A stretch of 64,000 bases of DNA from Heloderma charlesbogerti (GCA_026122225.1 JANEZZ010002661.1:1054001-1118000), one strand, 5' to 3'. Numbered from the stretch's first letter, positions 40,764-52,883 are shown. Made by a program: numbers and translations. The notes: generated from the sequence alone by a model not told the origin.

Positions 40764-42732
40764 TCATGTGAAACTCTAAAGCAAATTTCTGGCTTAATAA
40801 ACCATGATGTGAACGAGAAGTGGGAATACTGAGGGATAAATGCATTCCATATTGATTTGTGAAAGGCAAATTTGGTAAGTCAGTCTCAAAATGCAAACTT
40901 GATTGAAACTGTCCCTGTCACTAGCTGTTTTTACCTCTCTAGATAATGACGAACCTTTGCCCCTTTCAAGTCACTTACAGGAAGAGTTTTCTGGAATGCA
41001 GCAGTGTGTTTCTTGGCACAATGGTTCTCAAATGGCAGCTTGGATCCTGTCATGATGAGAACTTTGAAAGTTGGTTGCCTGTAGAGCTTGCAGAGATAAC
41101 AGAGTGTGAGAGAGAAAGTGTATTTCTGCGAGAGAGCAAGACAAGCCCCTCCTGAACTAGAACAAATTTCTATTTTCCTGTTCCTTTGGGGTGGGGAAAG
41201 AAGAACCAGAGAGAGTGCTTTTGACTAAACTCCCAGTTCTAAAATCTTTCTCCATTTAATAGTTGTGTCAGGCACACAGTGCTGTAGTTTTTGTGGGATC
41301 CTGCACAGCAAGACAAATGGAGAGTAATCACATGAATAGTTACACAGGGGAGAGAGGGAAGCAGACAAGCACTGAGGAACAGCGAAGTGGCTTCCCTCCA
41401 TAACCTGTTGCTCAGAACGAAGCAATAGGAGTCCCCAGGGTGTAAATAGGGAGAATTCGAGGTGGTTGGTTCCTCCTCCTGAATGCTCGACTCCCTGCCT
41501 GCAAAGGTTCTGGCCAAAGATTTCTGCCTATTGGCTTGAAGGCCTGTTCTTCTCTGCTCCCCGTGCCCCCCAGCCCCAAGCTGCCATGTGAGCAGCCAGT
41601 ATTTCTCTTCATAAAGCCTAACAAGTTGTCCCGGTTTGCCTGAAGGTCCAAATTGCTTCAAAAATACCCACATTTCCACAAGAGACCCTTACCTAACTGC
41701 ACCCAGTTAGAATATAAAATGTACATAATGCCAAATGTGTCATGCCACAGGGGAGATAGGGCACAGAAGTCTAACTACACAACTCTCGTTTCTCTCTCTC
41801 TCTCTCCCTCTGCTTGTATTTAACTGTGCAAGCAGAACCTTGCATCCCCATCTTTGAGTCTACGTACATGCTAGTATATTTCTTTGGAGTGGAAATCATA
41901 ATACACTCACCTCTTTATATCACTCTCTAAAGGCACAAGACAGACTGAGGCAGAATTAGATGGAGAGGCTGGCAGTAAAACCCTTCAGCTGAGACTATTA
42001 AGTGGTCTTGGCTATTGCATGGAAGGGTCATTAACAGTCAGGCTAGGGGTGCTGCATTCTGTTACAGCTAGTACATAAATACTAATGAAAACAGATCCAA
42101 TATGTCATTTGTATATGGAGAAAAAAGACTGAAAGAATACCGGCTGGACAAAAATTTGCCCTGCATGTTGAACTCCAAACCCTAAACCCACTTATTTACA
42201 AATTCACTGGAAATAATGTTGTTATTGTTATTGCTATTATGTATTTTGTTTTTTTAAGATGCATACAGAGAGATACTTTCACCTGTTGGAAGAATCATGG
42301 CTCTGACCAACACCGACCTAGAACACAGATCTCTCTCCAATACCCATCAGCTAAGCAATGGCCTGTAGAAAAGTTATACAGCAACATATGAAGTTAAAAA
42401 TGGTATCTGCCAATATTTGAACTTTCAAGATACAGAAGACATACTAGAGGAGTAGTTTGACATTTACCTGCTCATCAGATGGAGGTAGCAATTGCCCAGC
42501 GTGTGCAGGAAAGCGGAAGCATCCAGCCTGCCTGATGCTCCACGTACAGAAGTATTTACTAGAATGTTATGGTAGAAAAAGCACTAGAGGCCATCACAGG
42601 CTGATGGTAGAATATACGTACATGTGAACAAGGCTGAAGATAGCAGGAATTCAAAAATGCACCTAGATTTTGGGAGAACTATGAATTTATTACCACTGCT
42701 CTCCATGTTAAACTCAAAGCGTACTGGAAAGT
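40764..42732. other. No feature recognised in about 2 kb
   Basis: Contains the TC run at 41790 and several overlapping chance frames, the longest 146 residues at 41239-41679 on the minus strand with no recognisable motif. Confidence 0.45.
41790..41812 (+). repeat. (TC)n simple repeat
   Basis: About nine TC units. Confidence 0.85.
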
Positions 42733-43030
42733 CTTTTATTTATTTACTCTATTTATACTCTGCTTTCCCCCAAAGAAAATAGCACTCAAGGTGGCTAACA
42801 ATCATGAAAGATTTTTTTTTAAAAAAAAACATAGTTAAAAATAATAATAAAGCAAACACATTAAAAACACATAAAAACATACCAAAAATTACAGAGTAAA
42901 AATAGCACCCAACCCAACAGACCATTTTACAAGCCAAAAGCCTGCTTGAACAGAAACATCTTTGCCTGCCAGAGAAAGGACAGCAGAGAATGCTACAAGA
43001 GACCAAGAAGAGCCCTCCGCGCCCCTCAAA
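42733..43030 (-). mobile_element. L2/CR1-like LINE 3' fragment with ORF2 C-terminus
   Basis: Minus-strand translation gives QAKMFLFKQAFGL then a stop (about 42935-42975), the L2/CR1 C-terminal signature. It is followed by an A/T-rich 3' UTR ending at 42733 in TAAATAAATAAAAG. Confidence 0.75.
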
Positions 43031-43195
43031 ATATTTAAAATGTTCCTCATAAAAGGAATTCACAAACTGACAGACCTTCAGAGATCTACATGGATATAAT
43101 CTCTTTTAATGGGTTATATGGAGAATTATGCTAGACCAGTAGTTTAGAAAGTTACAGTCTAAATTAGAGTAGGAATATCCTTACTTATGAAGCAA

Positions 43196-43555
43196 AGATG
43201 GGCAACATCGGGCCATCCCGATGTTCCCCATCCAGCTCATAGAGATTCCCCCCCAGGCTTGCCCCCTCTCCCACCACTAGAAGGAGGAAACCGTGCTTTC
43301 CTCTGATCACTGGTCAGAGTTAACAGCAGGAATTTTCTCTCCCAGCACTAGAAAAAGTCTGCCTTTCTCTAGAGCTGGGCGGGACTGTCCTTTGTCCGTA
43401 CACAGAGGCGTGAGTGCTCCATGCCTCTTTCTGCATGGAGAATGGGACCCTATGTCATCACAGGAGGGTCCTGCCCTGACGTCATCCAGCCCTCAGGGGC
43501 TGGGCCAGAAGGCAATGCTGACCCAGGGCCAGAACAGTTCCCCATCCCTGCCATG
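43196..43555. mobile_element. hAT-like DNA element
   Basis: Left GATGGGCAACATCGGGCC and right GGGCCAGAACAGTTCCCCATC, then CCTGCC, are inverted termini of the CAGGGATGGGGAAC type. A short foldback ACATCGGGCCATCCCGATGT sits at the left end. Confidence 0.6.
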
Positions 43556-45312
43556 CAGTTGCATCCCTCCATCATTTCTCACAGAAAAGATTAGGTGGAG
43601 AAAAGCTAGAAACATCCTCGACACCATTTCAGCCTTATCCCCATTGTTGCTGTACAACGTAGCTCTGGCCATCAAGTCATTGCAGGTTAAAGGAAGAGGT
43701 GGGGGAATAAAGAGACGAGACACAAGTAGTTGGTATAAAACACAGCCCACATTTATTAAAATTGATCAGATCTGCGAAGGGAAGCCTAAGTAGGCAACTC
43801 CTCCAAGCCAGTGACTTCCTGCATTATACTGGGTGAGACATTCGATGCCTGTAGTGTGGCGTCCTTGATCATCACCCTACAGGACTGCCCAATTCTTGGG
43901 AAGGGAGGCCTTCCCCTGTCACACACACACCCTTAAGCCACAAAGCTCTGAGTGGGTGAGGAGAGTTGGCCTCAAAGGTAATCCTTCTCTTCCAACAGGG
44001 GCTGCAAAACCCTGAGCTGGAAATCTCAGGCCTTACCAGTCACCAGAAACGGTGCGTCCAAATGCTCACCAACCCTATTCCCCACTCAAGGCGCCTGCAC
44101 ATACCTGCCTGTTTTGCAAATGTGACCAAATCAACCTAAGTAGTTAAATCAGACCAAAACAACTTGCAGTGGGATAGGCAAAAAGACACATAACAACTTA
44201 CAATGGGGTAGGCAAAAAGACACATAACCAAGGCCAATCCACGTATGAGCCAAAAATTCCTACTCAGCCCCCCAAAGGACAACCAGCTTAGCCCACACTG
44301 CAGACAGGGCGGAAGGGAGGGAACTGTGCTTCGAAGAGGGTGAGAGGGAGGGGTCCCGCAGCCTACGTCAGCTGGTAAGCACCTCCTCTCCCCGGTGGTG
44401 CCACCTTTGAATGCCAATCGCGTTTGCCTGTCACTGCCCCTCCCTGCTGGCAAAATCCTCCCTGTGGCCAAGCAAGCTGGACGTGGGGGGAAGGGACTTC
44501 TGGTCCCTGACTGTGGAGATTTCTCATGCTAGCACTACTACTTCTGGCTAGGTGGTAGCCAGTGCTGGCATGACAACTCTCAGTGCCAGGCACTAGAAAG
44601 ATGCAACAGCTGGCAATAGATGCTATGACCACAGTGGGTGATGTAAGCCATTGTGGCCATTTCCAAGTGTTTAAACATGCTGCTTGTGAAATGTTCTCTG
44701 ACTGTAACTTACAACATTCTTAGTCACAGCTAAGCCAGCTGGGGTGGGTAGTAAAAAGGGAAATGTGAAAATGAGCTGAGATCTTTAATTTTAGAATTAA
44801 ACTAAAATCCACAAGGTTGTTCAGTGGTGGGGAAACTAAAGAAATCACAGTCCTTAAAAGTCATGATTTTATACGTACATCTATAGATCTATTTGAAAAT
44901 GGGTAAAATGTGCAAAATGGCATTATAAAACCACTATTGAGAACCCCCAGAATATGCATATCCAATCTACCCTTGTTGCTCCCAATTATTCACTTCTCCT
45001 TTGGTCACTGTAACCCATTATGCCCCATTAACAACAACAAAAGGCAGAATGAAAAGGACAAGGGAGGGGTGATATTAGGAAAAGGGAGTCTGCAGGTAAC
45101 CAGGATTGTAGCTTGAGTTAGTTCTTTCTCTTAGTCAACTAACTCCAAAAATTACATCCAGATCTGATCATAGGGATCCAGGGTTTCACATCTGAATGTA
45201 ATTTTTTAATTATTATTCCTAGATCCAACATGTCCTCTGTCCATTGTCCTACTGATGGAACTTGCTTAGGCATCTAGTGTTGTGATTATATATTTACCAC
45301 AAAAAAACCTTT
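43556..45312. other. No gene recognised
   Basis: Holds the 34-bp tandem duplication at 44159. The rest is unassigned. Confidence 0.45.
44159..44226 (+). repeat. Tandem duplication, 34-bp unit, two copies
   Basis: Units 44159-44192 and 44193-44226 differ at three positions. Confidence 0.92.
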
Positions 45313-45804
45313 AGGTTGCAATCCTAAGGGCCTTGGGATGTCATCCCAAGAGCTGTAGGGCAGTTTGGATCCCACCCTCTGAGAGAGGAAAAGCCAACCC
45401 TGAATGCCCCTCCCCGCCTCTGCAGAAACCTCTGTGGCCCATGCCACTCAGATATTGGTAGAGGCAAAAGGGAGCAGATTGGAGGTATGTTTGGGGCACA
45501 CCACAGAGGCTTTGGATCCATAGGATCTTAAGTCCTTCCGGTCCCCAGACATGTCCCCAACCCTGGGGGCAGGGGGGAAATGTACAACAGCCCTGGACCT
45601 GGCATCCATAATTTCCTTCCCATTGGGTTTAAACCAAACCAAACCTGGGGGCAGAAAGGAAGACATCATTCTTCTCTCCCTGCTGGTGCAAGTCCAATAG
45701 GAGAAAGTAGTTCCTTTGCCTTCAAATCTGTCCACCCTCACCAGCAGGATTGCTCTGCCTGAGCATCTATTCTTCAACATAGTTTGGGAGGCCCTAGATT
45801 GCAG
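45313..45804. mobile_element. DNA element with ~20-bp inverted ends
   Basis: AGGTTGCAATCCTAAGGGCC at the left corresponds to GGCCCTAGATTGCAGG at the right. The terminal words are shared with the element at 31394-31838, so they may be one superfamily. Confidence 0.55.
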
Positions 45805-46989
45805 GAACATAGCCCAAAATAAGAGTGTTGAAAGAGAAACTCATGATGTAGGTTGACAGAACCAGGCTAAACTTAGAATGAATGATTATGCCACAAGGTT
45901 GTACTTCAAGGGCGAAGCCAAAACACATATATCTTGGTGCCTTGTGGTACATTTACATCTCCAGTACTGATGGCTGCCCAAAATTCTACAATGATTTGAC
46001 TGCATGCAGGTATGATCTAAACACTTCTCTGTTGTTGTTGGATTAATTTTAGCCCAAGGTCTGCTGTTGCACTTTTCATGGATTCCACTGCTGATGACCA
46101 TTTCTAAAATCATTTTTGAACCTTACATGGACGGGCCAATTGATTAATGGCTTATGAGTTTGAATGGCATAAAAGAGCTCCCAGTCCTATTACACATGTC
46201 ACAGCACCAAATTAAGGTTATACTTATGGCCGTCAAGAAAAAGAAGGAAAAAATGGTGCCATTTCCTCATTTTTTTGGTACAACAGTATTTTTGTGCTAT
46301 CCTTTGCCATCTTAGAGGAGATACTTCAAAACATTTGTGCATATCTTAGCCATTCGTTAGACTCATCCTGGGAGACTTCTGCAGTACACAATGTATATGA
46401 AGCCAACATCTCTCTCATGTTCTTGCAGACAGGTAATTTAAATTACACATACACACATGCTTAAGTAAACAGCACACTGAAGGGCTCAAAGACAAATTTC
46501 AGTCTTTCAGGCTAGTCATCCCACAGTGGGCATAGAACAGGGTTTTTATAAACTTTGCAGCAACATGATCTTTTCCCAAGAGGGTCCCCAGTGACAAGTT
46601 AAAATGTAGGTCCTTTGATAAGACATCACAAGCAGGCAGTGAAGTAGTTAGACCTCCCCCCGACCCCACATACAACATCAAGACCACTTTTCCATGAGAA
46701 GGCTTTGATCTTTTATCACTCAGAATGAGCCAGATCACCCCCAATTTCAATTTCCAAGTACCAAAAGGAGTGGAAGCCCATGCAAGGCCAACATGGAGGA
46801 GGACCCAAAACCCAAAAGCTACTAAGGAAACACAGTAAATATAATACCACATTACCATAGTCACAGTTATAGGTTATTTTTAAGTCACTCCAGAATTTCA
46901 TGTGACCATCTAAATTCTCATTTTAAAACATCTGTAAAGCTCATGACACAGCATTTAAACTAGTCATCCAGGAAAAATTATATTTTGAG

Positions 46990-47022
46990 TGTGTGTGTGT
47001 GTATCTATATCTATATCTATAT
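46990..47022 (+). repeat. (GT)n then (CTATAT)n microsatellite
   Basis: GT units pass into hexamer-like CTATAT units. Confidence 0.85.
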
Positions 47023-47701
47023 ATGAGCCTTGTACTTGCACACAGAGAACCAAGTTAAGTGTCTTCTTAGCGAAGAACTAGCCTTAAGCAAGTCACAGGA
47101 TTACTGGGAGGATAAAATGGAATAAGTGCAGGTTCAATGACATGGAGGAACAGTGGGACAGAACTATGACAGAATATATTATTTGTTCAGGGGGAGTGAG
47201 AATAACTCAAAGATGCTTCTGCTGGGCAGCCAAGCGGTGAGTAGGGTGAAATCAGCAGCTACCCCCAGGCCAGCTCCCAGTAGATCATTTGCCCACATTA
47301 CTGAACTCACCATCCTAGGAGGAGTTAATTAATAATCTAATCGGCAGCTTTAGCAAAGGGTGGTCCACCTCTAACCCTGCAAGTTGTTTTTCCTTAGAAA
47401 GTTTGGACAAATGCTTGCTTGTGTTGCATCCCTCAAATTATTCACAGGAGAAATGCAATCTCCTTCTTTCACAGGGGAACATACACCCTCCAGTAGTTGC
47501 TTCTCTGAGCACACATTCTCGTTTGTGGTTGGGGTTAGCCTGACCAAGTAACCATTCCCTCCCAACAAGCAGCTATCAATAGCCATCACTCAAACCATCT
47601 TACATTACAGATTATGGGTTGGGGGTACACAGGGTTATAAACCTCTTCATGCCTAATTTCTACAAAGACAAGTTATCACACTGCTGGCTGTGCCAACATT
47701 T

Positions 47702-47755
47702 TTTCCTCTCTCTCTGTCTCTGTCTGTCTCTGTCTCTCTCTCAATCTCTCTCAGT
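47702..47755 (+). repeat. TCTC/TGTC pyrimidine-rich simple repeat
   Basis: Interleaved TCTC and TGTC units of about 54 bp. Confidence 0.85.
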
Positions 47756-48149
47756 TTGTCAGTTGGAGTAAGTCCTGGTTTTAGCCTAGCCAAGTCTAAA
47801 TTTCATTGGTCACACCAATTTTATTTTTGTTTAATCTATTATATTTGTACCCTAACCTACCTTCAGCATTCAGAGTGAGATGCACGGAATTATCCCATTT
47901 TATGCACACAACAAGCATGTTAACTGTGTTGCCAGGCTGCAACTGGGAGAACCAGACATTACCTTCCTACGTTAACAGTTGCAGTGGGAGGTGGTGCCGC
48001 CAGAGAGCCTCCTGCCTGGTGCTTCCCTGGTTCTCCCCCGCCAAACCTCCTCCCCTGTCTGCTTAGCAACTAAGACATTCAAACTGCCCTAGAGCAGGTA
48101 GGATGATGAGTGGGAGGACGGGTTCTCCCAGGTGCAACCTAGCAACCCT

Positions 48150-48410
48150 AGTCGTGAAGTGGATTGGCTCTGCTGAGCGATGGCGAATTGCCCAAAGCCA
48201 CCTGCTGAGCTTCACAGCGGAGCAGGGATTAGAACCAAGGTTTCCCACATCTAAACCCAACACTCTAACCCAGCCTTCCCCAACCTGGTTCCCTCTGGGT
48301 GTGCTGGACTACAATTCCCATCATGGGGATAATGAGAGTTGTAGTACAACACACCTGGAGGGCACCAGACTGTAGAAGGCTGCCTAATCACTATACCACA
48401 CTGGCTCTAC
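48150..48410 (-). mobile_element. SINE A variant split by a hAT-like MITE
   Basis: Reverse complement: GAGCCAGTGTGGTATAGTGA head (48383-48410), then after the insertion GGGTTAGAGTGTTGGGTTTA, CCTTGGTTCTAATCCCTGC (B box), CTGTGAAGCTCAGCAGG. The typical 3' half is truncated. Confidence 0.75.
48271..48382. mobile_element. Palindromic hAT-like MITE inside SINE A
   Basis: CAGCCTTCCCCAACCTGGTT and CACCAGACTGTAGAAGGCTG. Inner arms GTGCTGGACTACAATTCCC and AGTTGTAGTACAACACACC pair. The duplication is inside the SINE head (CTCTAACC / CCTAATCA), decayed. Confidence 0.8.
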
Positions 48411-48639
48411 TGGAACTCAGCTCCAGGGCTAGGTATCATGCCATTTCAAATTCCCACACATGTAATTGAATTTAACATCATATACATAGAACTGTTAACA
48501 TATACAGACAGATGGATTAGACCTGTCCCCTGTGGGAGAGATCAGCAAGCCTGGCCAGGTGAGAATGCAAGTACCTGTCGGTTTGCTTATTCACAAGATG
48601 GCAACAAATTCCACCAACAGCTGTCCTCTCTATTCCAGA

Positions 48640-48990
48640 CCTTCCCTCAATGTCAGCTCCAGATTTGGGGGTGGACCCTTGGGCAAGAGACTTTCAGTGG
48701 CCCCCCTTCTTGAGTGGGCCCACCTTCCCCACATTTCTGTCCCCACTGCTCATTCACATGCCTACTCCCCCCACCCGGTCCAATATGTACAACTGCCCAG
48801 ACAGGGAGCTCAAGGAAAGTAGAGGATGCTGTCCATCTCCTCCCTCTCATCACTGCTTGCATAAGGAAGGCAGGTGAACAGGCAATGACAGCAAGAAGGA
48901 GCAGCAGCAACAGAACCAGAAGGCTCCAAAGATTAACAGCATGGCCCCAACAATGCCTACTCCCGGCGTCACCCCTGCCTTCCATAACAC
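48640..48990 (-). mobile_element. Repeat F, hAT-like element
   Basis: TCAGCTCCAGATTTGGGGG, CCCTTGGGCAAGAGACTTTC and AGTGGCCCCCCTTC are the reversed form of the terminus at 54960-55020. The inner part is diverged. Confidence 0.5.
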
Positions 48991-50165
48991 TGCTCCACCT
49001 CAAGTGCAATGATTCTGTTCATCGTCGATGCCTCCAGCAGCCATTAGATACAATGGAATGAAAGTCCTGCTGCAGAACAAAGTCATAGGATTTATGTCTC
49101 CTGCTTTAATAATAAAGCAAAAATTATTGGCTCAGCCCCATGTTTATTCCCTGCCCCCATAATCTGCACCCGGAACCTTAACACAATACTCCATTGAAGT
49201 GATCTATGGGGGGGTGGGGTGGGGGGAGATGCAGGCATTATTTTACGACAACTAAGACTTCTGTTTTCTGTATGGCCTGGAGACGATAATTTTTAAAAAC
49301 CACTTAACATGAGAGGGTTTGGTTATTCACCAGGAATAGTGGAAGCATGAGAAGAGTTCTCTCTCTGGTTCTATCCACCCACGCCTTATGTGGTTCCAAG
49401 AAGTCTCTAATGGGGCCAAAGCAAAGAGGATGGGAATGGGAGAGACACAGAAAAAAATGACAATTATTTCAGAGCTCAGTAGTTCATGGGATCTGGCAAA
49501 AGGGATCTGGCAAAAGGTGGCAAAAAGCTCAATACAGAGAGTGAGCGAGAGAGCTCTGCATCCAGTGATGTGGGGTGGATTAAAAAGAAAAGAAAAGGAA
49601 ACCTTTCCAGTACTGTATTTTTCCATGGTAATTTTTTCATTTCATAAGTTCGTTAGTAAAAATGAATATATACCAATTCCAAATAAAATACTAGGCAAGC
49701 TTGGCAGTTTCAAAGTTGTAATTAATGCTTTTAGCCTACTTATATGTCATTGAAATACATATATAACTCACAGTGAAATGGAACTAATAGTCACAGCAAA
49801 ACTGAACGTGCCCCAACAACCTTAGTGGAAGAGAGCTGAACTCTGTTGAAATAGATGAGTAGCCATCATGCACATTTTGGGGGTCGCTAAAATTAGTGTG
49901 TCAACAGTCTGGTTTTTTTAAAATTAAACAATTTAAGGGAATTACATGCTATTGTCATTAAATTTTTACAAGTATTCCAATAAATTTTTCTACATAATAT
50001 AACATTCAAATCACATTGCATATGCTTTTATTTCCCTCCTCAAATATTTCAGGTCAAATACTTGTGGTGTGTTGTGACAAAAAATTAACATGGGGTACTT
50101 TTTGTAGGTTTGTTGTTTACTAATTACAAGTAAAATAAACATGCTAAATTAGACCTGTCTAGGGC
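48991..50165. other. No gene recognised
   Basis: Unique-looking, with the G-rich run at 49207. 49900-50150 is AT-rich without transposon words. Confidence 0.45.
49207..49228 (+). other. G-quadruplex-capable run
   Basis: Seven, four and six G's separated by single T's; the long runs can supply four G3 tracts. Confidence 0.6.
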
Positions 50166-50232
50166 AGGGGTGGGAAATTTATGACCCTCCAGATATTTTA
50201 GCCTATGGCTCCCATCAGGTCCCATTTGCTAC
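50166..50232 (+). mobile_element. Left half of a palindromic hAT-like MITE
   Basis: CAGGGGTGGGAAATTTATGA, CCCTCCAGATATTTTAGCC, GGCTCCCATCAGGTCCC. The right half is absent. Confidence 0.6.
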
Positions 50233-50272
50233 CTGAACCATAACCTATTTCTTTTTGCTCCAAGGACAATTG

Positions 50273-50486
50273 GTGCTACTGTGGTGTACTGGTTAGAATG
50301 TTGGTCTGGCACTGGGGCAACCCAGGTTCTAGTCCCCACTCGGCCATGAAGCTCGCTAGGTGATTTTGGGCCAGTCACTCACCCTCAGCCTAAACTACCT
50401 CACAGGGCTGTTGTGAAGATAAAATGGAGAGGAGGAACTGCCTTGGCTTCCTTGGAGGAAAAGGTAACAAACAAACAAACAAACAG
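50273..50486 (+). mobile_element. SINE A
   Basis: CTGTGGTGTACTGGTTAGAA, CCAGGTTCTAGTCCCCACTC, CTCACCCTCAGCCTAAACTA, CAGGGCTGTTGTGAAGATAA, and an AAAC-repeat tail (50466-50486) replacing the usual end. Confidence 0.85.
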
Positions 50487-50539
50487 ATTCTCTGTAAATG
50501 TCTTCAGCTCCTGTAACTGGATGCTGATATCCAAAGCTG

Positions 50540-50620
50540 TAGTCACAGTCACTTGGAATAAGCCCCACTGAACGTGGTGGGACTTCCTATACTTCTGAGT
50601 AAACTTGCATGGAAATGGGA
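50540..50620 (+). repeat. Repeat D fragment
   Basis: AATAAGCCCCACTGAACGTG, GTGGGACTTCC, CTTCTGAGTAAACTTGCATG. Confidence 0.5.
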
Positions 50621-50859
50621 TGTCAAGCTTTGATTATTACGTTTTACATTACATCTAACGCAGTTCTATTTTCTCTGAACTCTATAAACCAAGACTAAAA
50701 TAAAAATACAGCTTGCAAATGCCTTGCTGATAACCACCTCCTATTCTATTAAAGGCAGAGTATTCTATTTGTCAAAACCTATTCTTACCTAGGGAGTTCC
50801 ATCCTAGTTCATGTGTTAATGGGGCACAATCAGAAAATGTGTGTGCTTTGATCTCACAT

Positions 50860-51460
50860 TTCGCCATACCTGTAATTAAGTGATGGTGCAATAAAATATG
50901 TCAATTCTTGAGTAAGACCAAGACCTACATATAGGTGGGGTATAATCCTCCTCTCACGCATAATAAACTTCAAGGCTTCAATTAATTGATAATTATATAA
51001 AATCACCTTCTTTACAAATGGCTACGCTTAACATTTAGAACTACCTGCTGAAAATAAACAAATAGCCTGCTATAATAAACTAACTCCAATAGGGAATATT
51101 CCCAGATATAGTAACCTCTCGCTATTAAAAATCAATATTAAAGAAATATCAGCCTTAAATAGTTTTATAAAATATCTAATGACTTAACCAACTTAATTAA
51201 AAAGTCAACTTACTATAATAGATTATCACTATTATCACCATTAAATACTAGAAAGTTCATAAATCAACGTCTCTCTCATAAGAAAGTTATCAACCTTACA
51301 AACATACTCATCAAGGGGAACCTTACTCATCTATTATAATACAAATAAATTAGTCCCAACACATATCAATTCATTAAACAGAGATTTAGTTAATGAAATC
51401 TTACATAAATCAATTAAAAACACATATACCATCAACAATTTATTTCCATTTGTTCCTTGA
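50860..51460. other. AT-rich, G-poor, strand-asymmetric tract of unknown origin
   Basis: Over 50941-51420 I count 38 G in 480 bases (about 8%), with C clearly more frequent; neighbouring sequence is balanced. No repeat family, tRNA or protein was recognised. On the minus strand 50890-51030 there is a short open frame (NYQLIEALKFIMRERRIIPH...); on the plus strand another spans about 51260-51462. A nuclear insert of mitochondrial-like or foreign DNA is one option. Confidence 0.45.
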
Positions 51461-51611
51461 TAGGGTGTTTTGTTTTGTTTTAATGTTGAGGGACTAAAGC
51501 CATTCCTTCAGTTATCAAAAAAGCAAAGCAAATTGCATTTTAGACTTCAAAACTCATTTCCATGGTCTTCTCACAGTTTGTTTACTGGGCTTAGGTATAT
51601 TAGGTGCATTA

Positions 51612-51736
51612 AGGGCGCAATCCTATGCATGCTTAGACAAAAGCCCTACAGTTCCCAGCATGCCACAGCCAGCATGGCTGCCTGAAGGGATGCTGGAAAT
51701 TGTAGGATTTCTTTCTGATGCATAGGATTGCACCCT
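51612..51736. mobile_element. Palindromic MITE (repeat N)
   Basis: AGGGCGCAATCCTATGCATG and TGATGCATAGGATTGCACCCT are inverse ends; CTACAGTTCCCAGCATGCC and GGGATGCTGGAAATTGTAG are inverse arms. A left-half relative is at 57708-57780. Confidence 0.8.
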
Positions 51737-51749
51737 AAGTAAGACTTGG

Positions 51750-51833
51750 TGCAATCCTATACACGTTTACCCAGAAGTAAACCCCATGTTTACAGAGCTT
51801 ACTCCCAGATAAATGGGTAAAGAACTACACCCT
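51750..51833 (+). repeat. Repeat D
   Basis: GGTGCAATCCTATACACGTT, CCAGAAGTAAACCCCATG, CTTACTCCCAGATAAATGGG. Confidence 0.6.
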
Positions 51834-51859
51834 AAGAGGATTCAGGTAATGTTTGACAG

Positions 51860-51950
51860 TGCTGATTTATAGCGTAATTCACCTTTTGCAAACCACCTTG
51901 GTTGGTCTCAGAAGAGCAGGATACAAATACTGTAAAATAATAAATAAAAT
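51860..51950 (+). mobile_element. L2/CR1-like LINE 3' end
   Basis: AACCACCTTGGTTGGTCTCA, GAGCAGGATACAAATACTG, AAAATAATAAATAAAAT. Confidence 0.55.
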
Positions 51951-51970
51951 ACATTTTTCTATCCTTAAGC

Positions 51971-52139
51971 CAGCCTTCCCCAACTTGGGGTCCTCCAGGT
52001 GTGTTGGACTACAATACCCAGCATCCCCCAGCCAACATGGTCAAGTGTTCCATGATCAATGACCATGTTGGCAAGAAAGGATAGCAGGAGTTCTGGTCCA
52101 ACACCAGAGCTCTGGAGGGTACCAGGTCAGGGAAGGCTG
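51971..52139. mobile_element. Palindromic hAT-like MITE (subtype 1), long variant
   Basis: CAGCCTTCCCCAACTTGGGG and GTACCAGGTCAGGGAAGGCTG. The centre is a further hairpin, CAACATGGTCA...TGACCATGTTG. Flanks CCTTAAGC and CCATAAAT match 5/8. Confidence 0.8.
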
Positions 52140-52424
52140 CCATAAATGATGTCCATCTACGTAGAAATATCTACAGTAGGGTCATTGGTATGCGTTTGAA
52201 AGACACTTGGGCAGACAAGAAGGCCTGCCTTCCAATAACTGCCTCATAACATCCCACTACCTGTATAATTATGTCCTGTTGTTCATATCTACCACTGCAA
52301 GATCTTTTGCCCACACTGCCTCTCTCTCAAGAGGGGGGAAACAAACACCAAACATGTCCTCTGCCTCTGACCTGGTTGGCATGTAAGCCACTGTGAGTGG
52401 ATTTCAGAACCCATGGCCCGTTTT

Positions 52425-52600
52425 AGGGTTGGGGGTGGCTTGTTAACCACCCCAACAACTCACCCTTGTCAGGTTCACACATAAAAACAAGCCGCAGCAC
52501 ACCTCTCACCACAGCTTGGATTTCCAAAATGGCAGACAGAGCTGCAACAAGAAGCCCGGCGGGGAAATTCATCCACGGTGGCTTCTTATTGAGTGTGAAC
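52425..52600. mobile_element. Repeat J relative, palindromic
   Basis: GGGTGGCTTGTTAACCACCC foldback, ACAAGCCGCAGCACACC, and TGGCTTCTTATTGAGTGTGA. Related to 10621-10790. Confidence 0.5.
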
Positions 52601-52825
52601 CAGCTCTGTGTCTCAGCCCTCCGTTTCTGTCTGTGTAATGTGCTGGCTTAGGAGGTCTCCGCTTCCTCTCATTTGGTGGCTTCAGTGCCAAAGAAACCGG
52701 GCACTCACCCCGGAGGCAGATGGGTCTAATAAGCATTAAACTTCTCCAAATGAAATTTTTCACGCTCTTTCACAAGGAAACAATCCCCTCAGCTTCAGTA
52801 TTCACTGTATACATGTGAGGAGAAG

Positions 52826-52883
52826 AGGAAGAAAGGAAGAAAGGAAGAAAGGAAGAAAGGAAGAGAGAGAGAGAGAGAGAGAG

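Larger units (their letters stand above)
45805..48149. other. No gene recognised
   Basis: Only simple repeats (46990, 47702) stand out in about 2.3 kb. Confidence 0.45.

Noticed and set aside
41239..41679. 146-residue minus-strand frame as a gene
   Set aside because: Overlapped by other frames of similar length on the same strand, with no motif; consistent with chance.
43478..43485. TGACGTCA cAMP-response element
   Set aside because: A single perfect site inside a hAT-like element, with no nearby promoter; likely fortuitous.
50860..51460. Definite nuclear mitochondrial insert
   Set aside because: Composition fits, but no mitochondrial rRNA, tRNA or protein could be recognised on either strand, so only the oddity is reported.
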